Source: Dehalococcoides mccartyi (GTDB lineage Bacteria; Chloroflexota; Dehalococcoidia; UBA2979). From it: DNA of 64,000 nucleotides. Both the position numbers and the translations under genes were made by a program. Positions 31,744 through 39,413 of this stretch are shown here, one piece after another (the stretch's first letter is position 1; every line of letters starts with the position of its first letter). The stretch lies in NCBI GenBank assembly GCA_945865925.1, contig CAMBFG010000005.1:164204-228203 (forward strand). The letters run 5' to 3'. The notes under the pieces were generated by a model. The model was not told where the DNA came from, searched no databases, and was given only the letters and a program-made list of their open reading frames with translations.

Positions 31744-33942
31744 CTACGCGCGCCGCCCCGTGAACGTGCCGTTCCCCATGGTGCCGAGGGCGACCTCACC
31801 GACGAAGGCGTCGCCCTGCATCACTGCCTCGAACTGCATCGTCATCTCGCCCATCGGGCCGGCAGAGCGCACCGACCAGCGGAGGCGGTCGCCATCTTGT
31901 TTGCCGTCGATCAGCGGTGTGGCGCCACCCATGGCGCTATCCCACGTGCCGTGCAGCGCGCCGTTGGAGGACTCGATCGCGAGGGTGGCCTCGCGGGTGC
32001 CCCGAGGTGTGGTGAGGGTGACGTTCCACTGGCCAGTGATGGTTGGGGCCGCTGGACCGTCCGCCGTCAGGCTGTCGGAGAGCACGCCGTCCTCGCCGGT
32101 GGTGGCGTACGCCATCTTGTAGAGGCGCGCGTAGATGCCGTCGTGGTCCAGGAGTTGCTGGTGCGTCCCGATCTCGGCGATCTGGCCACGCTCGAGTACC
32201 ACGATGCGCGAGGCGTCACGGATCGTCGACAGGCGGTGCGCGATCACGAAGGACGTGCGACCGCGCAGCAGTTCCCGCAGCGCGCGCTGGATGATCACCT
32301 CGGTCTGCGTGTCCACGTTCGCCGTCGCCTCGTCGAGGACGAGGATGCGAGGCCGCGAGAGCACCGCGCGCGCGAACGAGATCAGCTGGCGCTGGCCTAC
32401 GGACAGGTTGTGCGCGCGCTCCGCCAGGACGGTGTCGTAGCCACCTTCCAGCCGGCGGATGAAGTCGTTCGCGCCGACGAGCCGCGCCGCCTCCTCGATC
32501 TCCGCATCAGTCGCGTCGAGGCGGCCGTAGCGGATGTTCTCCCGCACGGTACCGGAGAAGAGGAACGGTTCCTGCAGCACAACGCCCATCTGCTCGTGCA
32601 GGTTGGAGATACGAATGTCCCGGACATCGACGCCGTCGATGCGGATCGCGCCTTCGGTCACGTCGTAGTAGCGGCCGATGAGGTTGATCATCGTGCTCTT
32701 GCCGGCGCCAGTCTGCCCGACGAAGGCGATCGTCTCGCCCGGCTCCACGTGCAGGCTGATGTCGTGCAGGACGGGCCGGCCTTCGAGGTACGCGAACGTC
32801 ACGTGGTCGAAGTCGACGCGACCTTGTACCTCGATGGTGCGGGCGTCCGGGCGGTCGACGACGTCCGGCTTGGTGTCCAGCACCTCGACGATGCGGAGGC
32901 CGCCGGCCATCGCGCGCTGGATCTGCGTGTACTGCAAGACGAGGTCGCGTACCGGGTCGAAGAAGCGCTGGATGTAGAGCACGAACGACACCACGATGCC
33001 GACGGTGACGGCATCCTCGGCGACTCGCACGCCACCCACCACCAGCACGATGGCCGTCGAGAGTGCCACGACGCCCTCGACGATGGGGAGCACGGCGGCG
33101 GAGATGCGGCCGGCGTTGACGTTAGCGCGCAGGTTCTCGCGGTTGATCTGGTCGAAGCGCCGGGAGTTCTCGTCCTCGCGGGAGAGGGATTGGATCACCC
33201 GGACGCCCGAGACGTTCTCGTTCAGCGTCGCGTTCACCGTCGAGATCGCCTGGCGCACCTCGACGAACGCGCTGCGAGCACGGCGCTGCCACACGATCAT
33301 CACGACGACGAGGATCGGTACGGCGATGAACGTCACCAGCGCGAGTTCGAAGTCGCGCTGCAGCAGCACGAACACCACCACCCCCAGGACGAGGATGTCC
33401 GAGAAGATCGTGAGCGCGCCGGACGTCAGCAGTTCCTGCATCGAGGTCACGTCGCTCGTGACGCGCGACATGATGCGACCGACCTCGTGCCGGTCGATGA
33501 AGGAGAGGGAGAGCGAGTGGGTGTGGTCGAACATCTGCGTGCGCAGGCGGTAGAGGACGCGGTGGCCGATGTAGCCCGTCTGCGTCAGTTGGAGATACTG
33601 GAACCCCCACGCGACGAAGACGAGGACTGCGAGCTGGATGCCGATCCGTGCGATGCCGTCGACGTCGCCCGCGATCGCCCGGTCAACCGCGAGGCCGATG
33701 AGGAGCGGCTGCAGCGTGGACGTGACCGCGAACCCGAGGACGCCAAGGACGGCGAGGACCGCCCGAAGCCGGTACGGGCGCAGGTAGGGGATCAGGCGCG
33801 AGACGACGCGGCCGTCGTAGACCTTGCCCAGGTCGTCGTCGTTCCAGCCGTCCATCCCGCGACGGGCGTTGGGCCCCATCGAGGTGCCGCTGTTGCTCCA
33901 GCCCCCGGCAGCACCGCCGCCAAAGCCGCCGCCACCCATCAT
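31744..33942 (-). CDS. ABC exporter half-transporter with extra C-terminal domain
   Basis: Membrane-spanning multidrug/lipid-type ABC half-transporter, 732 residues. A Gly-rich N terminus is followed by six helices (about 45-340), then the ATPase domain: Walker A GQTGAGKST (409-417), signature LSVGQ (513-517, not the canonical LSGGQ), Walker B ILVLDEA with an intact catalytic Glu (533-539). After residue ~620 an added ~105-residue beta-rich domain begins TGQWNVTLTTPRG and ends NGTFTGR, similar to repeat domains on secreted soil-bacterial proteins. Its partner is encoded 28 bases upstream. The pair forms a heterodimer. Confidence 0.88.
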   Translation of the reverse strand: MMGGGGFGGGAAGGWSNSGTSMGPNARRGMDGWNDDDLGKVYDGRVVSRLIPYLRPYRLRAVLAVLGVLGFAVTSTLQPLLIGLAVDRAIAGDVDGIARIGIQLAVLVFVAWGFQYLQLTQTGYIGHRVLYRLRTQMFDHTHSLSLSFIDRHEVGRIMSRVTSDVTSMQELLTSGALTIFSDILVLGVVVFVLLQRDFELALVTFIAVPILVVVMIVWQRRARSAFVEVRQAISTVNATLNENVSGVRVIQSLSREDENSRRFDQINRENLRANVNAGRISAAVLPIVEGVVALSTAIVLVVGGVRVAEDAVTVGIVVSFVLYIQRFFDPVRDLVLQYTQIQRAMAGGLRIVEVLDTKPDVVDRPDARTIEVQGRVDFDHVTFAYLEGRPVLHDISLHVEPGETIAFVGQTGAGKSTMINLIGRYYDVTEGAIRIDGVDVRDIRISNLHEQMGVVLQEPFLFSGTVRENIRYGRLDATDAEIEEAARLVGANDFIRRLEGGYDTVLAERAHNLSVGQRQLISFARAVLSRPRILVLDEATANVDTQTEVIIQRALRELLRGRTSFVIAHRLSTIRDASRIVVLERGQIAEIGTHQQLLDHDGIYARLYKMAYATTGEDGVLSDSLTADGPAAPTITGQWNVTLTTPRGTREATLAIESSNGALHGTWDSAMGGATPLIDGKQDGDRLRWSVRSAGPMGEMTMQFEAVMQGDAFVGEVALGTMGNGTFTGRRA

Positions 33943-33970
33943 GGTCGTGTCCCCCAGACGGCTCGAAGCG

Positions 33971-35755
33971 TCACAGGCCGGCGACCGCGGCGGCGTCCGC
34001 CCCGCGGAACGCCTCTTCCTGGTCGCGCAGTTCGAGTTCGTAGATCTTTTGGTACAGCCCGTTGGTATGGATCAGCTGGTCGTGCGTGCCACGCTCGACG
34101 ACCACACCTCGGTCCAGCACGAGGATCGCGTCGGCGCTCTTCACCGTGCGCAGGCGCTGGGCGATGACGAAGGTCGTACGGCCGCGCATCAGTTCGGCGA
34201 GCGCCTGCTGGATGAGGTACTCGGTCTCCATGTCCACGCTCGAGGTGGAGTCGTCGAAGATCAGGATCGCTGGGTCCATCAGGAGCGTCCGCGCGATCGA
34301 GATGCGCTGCTTCTGGCCACCGGAGAGCGTCACGCCTCGCTCGCCCACCCAGGTGTCGTAGCCGTCGGGCATCGTCAGGATGAAGTCGTGGATGCGGGCA
34401 GCCTTCGCGGCCTGTTCCACATCTTCGTCGGTCGCGCCCTGCCGCCCGTATCGGATGTTCTCCCGGATCGTGTCGATGAACAGGAACACGTCCTGCTGCA
34501 CGATGCCGATGTTCCGTCGCAGCGAGTTGATTGTGGCATCGCGGACATCGACGCCATCGATGCGTACTGCGCCTGCCGTCACGTCGTAGAACCGCGGCAT
34601 CAGGTTCACCAGCGACGACTTCCCGGAGCCGGTGGGGCCGACGAGCGCGAACACCTGACCGGGCTCTGCCTGCAGGCTGACGTCCACGATGATTGGCCGG
34701 GACGACTGGTAACCGAATGCCACATGGTCGAACTCGACCCGCCCGTCCGCGCGAGGCAGGACGACGGCGTCCGGCTTCTCCGTGACGGCGCTCTCGGCAT
34801 CGAGGATCTCGAAGATGCGCTGACCGGCGCTGACGGTGCGGCTGAGGATGTTGGCGATCATGCCGAGCATGCGCACGGGCTGCTGGAGCAGGTAGAGGTA
34901 GCCGAGGAAGGCCGTGAGCTCGCCCGTCGTCAGCGTGCCGGCGGCGACCTGCCGTCCGCCGACCCAGATCGTCGCGACGAGCGCCGCCGCGTTCAGGGCG
35001 GTGAGCAGTGGCTGACTGAACGCCTGGACGCGGTTCGTCGCGTAGGAGTTGCGGAACTGCTCCGTCGCTTCGAGGTCGAACTTCTGACTTTCGAACGCCT
35101 CACGGCTGAACGCCTTCACCACGCGGACGCCGGAGAGGCTTTCTTGCAGCGCCGTACTCAGACGCCCCTGGCTTTCTTGCACGGCGAGCCAGAGCGGACG
35201 CAGGCGCATGCTCATCGCGACGGAGATCACCGCGATCACCGGCAGGAAGCCCCAGGACACCAGCGCCAGCGTCACGTTGGCCTGCAGCATCAGGTAGAGG
35301 GCGACCGCAAGCAGGATCAGGATGTAGCCCACACGGATGAGGCCGAAGTTGATGTACATGCGGACGCCTTCGACGTCCTGCGTGGCCCTCGACATGATCT
35401 GGCCGATCTCGGCCTGGTCGTGGTAGGCGAAGGAGAGACGCTGGAGGCGGTTGTAGATCGCGTTGCGGATGGAGTACGCCACCGACTGCGAGAGGTTCTC
35501 GCCGAAGTACTGCTGCGTGTACGCGAACAGTCCGCGCAGGAGCGCCGCGCCGAGGATCAACAAGGCCGCTCGGATCAGCGGCGTCCACGCCACCTCGCCG
35601 TTTTGCTGGGCCTTCAGCGCCGTGTCCAGCGTGTGCCCGACGATCGTCGGGACCGCGAGGGCGAAGAGACTCGCGCCGATCATCGAGCCGACGGTGTACG
35701 CCAACTGGCGCTTGTACGGGAACGTGAACCGGAGCAGCCGGACGAGGATGCGCAT
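33971..35755 (-). CDS. ABC exporter half-transporter with degenerate Walker B
   Basis: Partner half-transporter, 594 residues: six helices in the first ~340, then the ATPase with Walker A GPTGSGKSS, canonical signature LSGGQ, and Walker B ILIFDDSTSSVD, in which the catalytic Glu is replaced by Asp. This is the known pattern of heterodimeric exporters such as TM287/288, where one of the two ATP sites is degenerate. GGAGG precedes the ATG at MRILVRLLRF ten bases upstream. It is the first gene of the two-gene operon; cargo unknown. Confidence 0.88.
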   Translation of the reverse strand: MRILVRLLRFTFPYKRQLAYTVGSMIGASLFALAVPTIVGHTLDTALKAQQNGEVAWTPLIRAALLILGAALLRGLFAYTQQYFGENLSQSVAYSIRNAIYNRLQRLSFAYHDQAEIGQIMSRATQDVEGVRMYINFGLIRVGYILILLAVALYLMLQANVTLALVSWGFLPVIAVISVAMSMRLRPLWLAVQESQGRLSTALQESLSGVRVVKAFSREAFESQKFDLEATEQFRNSYATNRVQAFSQPLLTALNAAALVATIWVGGRQVAAGTLTTGELTAFLGYLYLLQQPVRMLGMIANILSRTVSAGQRIFEILDAESAVTEKPDAVVLPRADGRVEFDHVAFGYQSSRPIIVDVSLQAEPGQVFALVGPTGSGKSSLVNLMPRFYDVTAGAVRIDGVDVRDATINSLRRNIGIVQQDVFLFIDTIRENIRYGRQGATDEDVEQAAKAARIHDFILTMPDGYDTWVGERGVTLSGGQKQRISIARTLLMDPAILIFDDSTSSVDMETEYLIQQALAELMRGRTTFVIAQRLRTVKSADAILVLDRGVVVERGTHDQLIHTNGLYQKIYELELRDQEEAFRGADAAAVAGL

Positions 35756-35939
35756 GACGACCGAACCTCCGGGAGGGCGCTCTGAGCGCGCTCGTACTCG
35801 CAACCCTAACGCGCGCGTGAGGTTTGCGCCAGTGGCGACTCGATCGCCCGCCTTTGCGGGCTTCTCGGGGTGCCGTTTGCCGCTCGGCGCTGCTTCGGGG
35901 TGGTCGTAACGTGCGGCCCTCATGGATGGGAGGACCGCG

Positions 35940-36161
35940 ATGGCTGAGACACCCCTGGGCCGTCCGATCGGCACGGTGCGAGCCTACCTCGCGATGGCGA
36001 TCGTGGCGGTGTTCCTCGCCGGGCATCTGGCGGGCGCCATCTGGCTGCTGACTCAGGGCGAGGTGGAGAGCGCGCTCGCGCTCCTCGGCGCGGTCAGCCT
36101 CGAGGCTGGGACGGTGACCGGATTCTACTTCGGCGCCCGCGGGGCGCAGCGCGCTGCGTGA
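35940..36161 (+). CDS. Small membrane protein, 73 residues
   Basis: Two predicted membrane helices: VRAYLAMAIVAVFLAGHLAGAIWLL and LLGAVSLEAGTVTGFYFGAR-like segments, joined by QGEVESAL. GGGAGG precedes the ATG by six bases. No family recognised. The ending GFYFGARGAQ is reminiscent of small phage-like or holin-like membrane proteins, but this is only a resemblance. It stands alone, converging on the metallopeptidase gene. Confidence 0.5.
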   Translation: MAETPLGRPIGTVRAYLAMAIVAVFLAGHLAGAIWLLTQGEVESALALLGAVSLEAGTVTGFYFGARGAQRAA

Positions 36162-36169
36162 TGGTCGCG

Positions 36170-36922
36170 CTAGATCGCGATGGTGCGACCCCACTCGCGG
36201 AGCCGTGTCCGGCGCTCGCGGTAGTCGGGCATCGCCTGCCCCACGGCGCGCCAGAAGGCAGGGCCATGGTGCGGGTGCCAGAGGTGGGCCAGTTCGTGTA
36301 CCACGACGTAGTCGAGGAGCGCCGGCGCGCCGAGGATGAGCCGCCAGTTGAAGCGCAGGATGCCGTCCGGGCCGCAGGAGCCCCAGCGCTGCTTCTGCTC
36401 CTTCACGACAACACGACTCGGCTGACAGCCCATCGCCTTCGCCCAGGCGTCCACGCGGAGCGGGATCACCTCCGCGGCACGCGCGCGGTACCAGCCGAGG
36501 ACGGCGGCGCGCACGGCGGCCTGTCGTCCCTCGCTATCGAGGCGTGGCGGCACGGAGACGCGCAGGTTGAAGAAATCGAGGGCAGCGCGAGCACGCCCGG
36601 GCCGCTCGCTGATCAGCAATGGCGTGGCGCGGCCCATGAATGTGAGTGGTTCACCGTCCTCGTACGTCGCTACGCGAGGGATCTCGCGCGGGGCGGCGAG
36701 GTGGCGGCGGATCCAGGTCGCGCGCTCGCGGACGGTCGCCTCGATCTCGGCATTGGGTGTGCGCATCGGCGCGGCCACGCGTACGCCGTCTGGCTCGATG
36801 GTGATCTCGATGGTGCGGCGGCGACGGCTGCTGCGGACCAGGCGGTAGGTGATGGCCCCGCCGTCGCAGGCAAGCGAGCGCTGCTCCGTGGTCCTCGTGC
36901 GTGGGGTCGCAGTGCGCGCCAC
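36170..36922 (-). CDS. YgjP/DUF45-type zinc metallopeptidase
   Basis: A minigluzincin-type protein of the YgjP (DUF45) family. The zinc motif HELAH lies in VVVHELAHLWHPHHGPAFW, and the family segments KEQKQRWGSCGPDGILRFNWRLI precede it. The N-terminal beta-rich region starts YRLVRSSRRRRTIEI. Some YgjP proteins are encoded with HsdR, but here the restriction operon is 18 kb away. The start is uncertain: this GTG avoids most overlap with the upstream thioesterase gene, and the N-terminal Arg-rich extension upstream may be noncoding. Confidence 0.65.
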   Translation of the reverse strand: MARTATPRTRTTEQRSLACDGGAITYRLVRSSRRRRTIEITIEPDGVRVAAPMRTPNAEIEATVRERATWIRRHLAAPREIPRVATYEDGEPLTFMGRATPLLISERPGRARAALDFFNLRVSVPPRLDSEGRQAAVRAAVLGWYRARAAEVIPLRVDAWAKAMGCQPSRVVVKEQKQRWGSCGPDGILRFNWRLILGAPALLDYVVVHELAHLWHPHHGPAFWRAVGQAMPDYRERRTRLREWGRTIAI

Positions 36923-36977
36923 GGTCGCCCTCTCGGCCCCCGCCGTCGAGCGTTCACCCAGCACCCGCAGGATACGC

Positions 36978-37796
36978 CTACGGCCGCCGCGAGTTCGCGA
37001 CGCTGCACACGCTCGCGCGTCCGAACGCACCTTCGAGGTCGTACAGGACGCATTCCCCGACCGCGATGCCCTCGGAGGCGTTGTGCCCCACGACTTCGAC
37101 GCCGATCCAGTCCCCCACCGGGTTGCGGTGCAGGTACAGCGAGGCGTCCGCGTTCACGTAGTTCAGCCCTCGGTCACCAGAGTTGGCGAACGGGTTCGCG
37201 AAGTCCGAGACCATTGCCGCACGCACGAGCGGGCTTGGTCGCTCATCCTCGACGAAGTTCACGATGTCGCGGATCCAGGCGCGCTTCTGCACGGGCGGTT
37301 CGGCGGAACCGGGGCCCATTCGGCCGGAGATCGAGCGGGTCTCCCACATCGCCGGGGCGAACTCGGCGGGCGGGGGCGGCGGCGGTGGCAGGGTGTCGGG
37401 GTGCGGCACGTCCCACGCAGGTTGGCCCCAGACGGTGCCTTCCGGCGGCGTTGCACGCCGAAGCATGACCACGCTCGCCCGCGCGATTTCGAGGCCGTCC
37501 TCGAGTTGCAGGGAGGCGTCCGCCACGCGGATGCGATTGCCGTCCCGCACGACATTGGTGACGACAGTGATGGGTTTCATCGGCGCGACCCGGAACATGT
37601 CGACCGTCACCCGGGCGACCTGAAACGCCGGGTCAAGGTGCTCACGCTCGACCTCATACAGCAGGAGGCCAGTGATCACACGGCCGTGGAGCGAGTTCGG
37701 ATCCCATGGGCCGCGCGTGCGAGGAGTGGGGTGGAACAGCGCGCCTTCGCGGTGGAAGAAGGTCGTGTCTGGCGTGATGCCTTCGTTGGTGGTCAT
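36978..37796 (-). CDS. Acyl-CoA thioesterase-like, double hotdog
   Basis: A 272-residue thioesterase-like protein of the TesB/4HBT_3 type. It begins TFFHREGALFHPTPRTRGPWD, then LHGRVITGLLLYEVER, the hotdog signature ARVTVDMFRVAPMKPITV, and a second hotdog ending NPVGDWIGVEVVGHNASEGIAV. A Pro-rich linker (eight prolines) separates the halves. It would cleave acyl-CoAs, consistent with the acyl-CoA genes elsewhere in the window. TAGAGT ends six bases before the ATG, another predicted leaderless start. It overlaps the following peptidase region. Confidence 0.75.
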   Translation of the reverse strand: MTTNEGITPDTTFFHREGALFHPTPRTRGPWDPNSLHGRVITGLLLYEVEREHLDPAFQVARVTVDMFRVAPMKPITVVTNVVRDGNRIRVADASLQLEDGLEIARASVVMLRRATPPEGTVWGQPAWDVPHPDTLPPPPPPPAEFAPAMWETRSISGRMGPGSAEPPVQKRAWIRDIVNFVEDERPSPLVRAAMVSDFANPFANSGDRGLNYVNADASLYLHRNPVGDWIGVEVVGHNASEGIAVGECVLYDLEGAFGRASVCSVANSRRP

Positions 37797-37802
37797 GAGA
37801 GC

Positions 37803-37808
37803 ACTCTA
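37803..37808 (-). promoter_or_regulatory. -10 element for a leaderless thioesterase mRNA
   Basis: On the minus strand TAGAGT is followed by GCTCTC and then the ATG. No ribosome site is present. It matches the spacing seen at five other genes. Confidence 0.35.
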
Positions 37809-37838
37809 GGTGCGCTCCCAGACACGAGGAAGCGCGGG

Positions 37839-38444
37839 CTAATCGAGGTGCTGGCCGCGCCGCAGTTTGTGGATCTCGGCGGCGATCACGCCCTCGTGGA
37901 TGTCGAGGGTCGCGAACGTGCCGACGTCCCCGGGGGAATGGCGCATGCCGGGGCGGCTGGGGCTGCCGGGGTTGAGGAACAGGACACCCTGGTACCAGCC
38001 GATGTATTCGTCGTGGGTGTCGCCGAAGCAGACCACATCCACCTCGGTACCGAAGCGTGGCCGCAGGTGGTCCTGCACCGGGCCCGGCGGGAAGCCGAGC
38101 GTGTGCGTGAACGTGAACGGGAGCGGCCACCGCGGGTCGTGCACCATCCCGATGCGGATGCCCTCTACCTCGACGACCCGCAAGACGTTCGCGAGGCGAT
38201 CGCCTTCCTCGACAGGGTCGGGGTAGCCCCGAACGGCGAGGACCGGCGCGACGGTCTCAAGGTGGTCAAGGACGCCGAGGGAGTCCAGGTCGCCGCAATG
38301 CAGGATCAGGTCCACGCCTCGAAGCGCATGGAGCAGCTCCGGCGGGGAGTCCCAGCCATCCCCCTGGGCGTGGGTGTCAGAGACGACGGCGATGCGCTTC
38401 CCGCCGAGGCGGACGCGCCCGGGGCGAGCCGACGGTGGGGGCAT
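37839..38444 (-). CDS. YfcE-like metallophosphoesterase
   Basis: A 201-residue calcineurin-like phosphoesterase of the YfcE/MJ0936 type, with two metals. Motifs: VVSDTHAQGDGW (Asp-His), ILHCGDLDSLGVL (GD), VRGYPD for the usual GNCD, GMVHDPRW, and the terminal FGDTHDEYIGWYQGVLFLNPGS. The substitution of Tyr-Pro at the usual Asn-Cys of GNCD is unusual and could affect the second metal site. AGGAAGAGGAAGG lies upstream of the ATG. Substrate is a phosphodiester of unknown identity. Confidence 0.78.
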   Translation of the reverse strand: MPPPSARPGRVRLGGKRIAVVSDTHAQGDGWDSPPELLHALRGVDLILHCGDLDSLGVLDHLETVAPVLAVRGYPDPVEEGDRLANVLRVVEVEGIRIGMVHDPRWPLPFTFTHTLGFPPGPVQDHLRPRFGTEVDVVCFGDTHDEYIGWYQGVLFLNPGSPSRPGMRHSPGDVGTFATLDIHEGVIAAEIHKLRRGQHLD

Positions 38445-38574
38445 CACAGACAAGCCTTCCTCTTCCTGTGGGATGCTAGGGCCTCGTAGATTCGTACGTC
38501 GCCCTGAGCGAACGCCGTTTGGCGAAGTTCGTTGGGTAGGTGAAGGCCATCGGGCCGTTACGGGGGACTTCGCC

Positions 38575-39395
38575 ATGCGTCCAAACACCACCACACACGT
38601 TGGGGTCCAGTTTCTGTGGGCGGTCATCGCCGCATGCGCTCTCGCGGGCGTCGCGCTCAGCGGCTCCTCGGGTCGCATCGAGGCGGCGGTCACGCTCGAC
38701 CCGGAAGAGCAGGTTGCCTCACACAGCTCAACGTTGAGCGCACCAGTCGAGGGCTGACGGCCCTCAAGGTGTCGCCCGCGCTCCAGGCCGCCTCCGAGTG
38801 GATGGCGAACGACATGATCGGGAACTCCACGGCGACCTCGCTGTCGCACACCGACTCGCTTGGGCGCGACATCCGACCGCGCTTCTCCTCGTTCGGCTAC
38901 ACGGCGAACTCCTCGATCCGGGAGAACATCGCCGCGGGTCAGAAGACGGGTCTGGAAGTCATGCAGGGCTGGATGGACTCGCCCGGGCACCGCGTGAACA
39001 ACTTGTCGACTGACCCTACCGTCGTCGGCATGGCCCTCGTCGTACGACCCGGTACAACGTTCACCTACTACTGGGCGCTCGCGTTTGGGTCCGCGGATGA
39101 CAGTGAGACCACGCTCCCAGTCCCCGTCGTCACGCCCGCGTCCGTCCCCGCTGTTGCCATCGCAATCACTGGCAGCGTTCCGACGTCCGGCGTCGCACTG
39201 CTGCAAGCCGGTGGTGCTGGGTCGGCGAGTAGCCTCATCTCTGGTCTGGCGATTCGAGGCTGTACGGCGACTTCGGTGTGGCTCGTCACCGGCGGTGCAT
39301 TGCAGGGCTACCTCGCGGGGGCGCCGGCGTTCGTCAACGCTTCGTTCCCGGCGAGCGTGGCTGCGGGCACCCCGTTCATCGCGGTCTGCAAATAG
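38575..39395 (+). pseudogene. Secreted CAP/SCP-domain protein, frameshifted
   Basis: Begins with a signal peptide (VGVQFLWAVIAACALAGVALSG) and the family linker ending VTLDPEEQ. The frame then breaks near 38709-38716. The next frame continues with LTQLNVERTSRGLTALKVSP, the N-terminal helix of the CAP (SCP/PR1) fold, then FSSFGYTANSSIRENIAAGQ, GWMDSPGHRVNNL and TTFTYYWALAFG, all diagnostic. A further C-terminal ~90-residue Ser/Ala/Val-rich segment follows. One missing base explains it. As read it would be truncated after about 60 residues. It could be a real frameshift or a consensus error. Confidence 0.7.
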
Positions 39396-39413
39396 CCGCG
39401 AGCGCGACTGACG

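Noticed and set aside
31741..34167. An 800-codon frame antisense to the ABC exporter genes
   Set aside because: Shadow frame of low complexity; the opposite strand encodes two complete ABC subunits.
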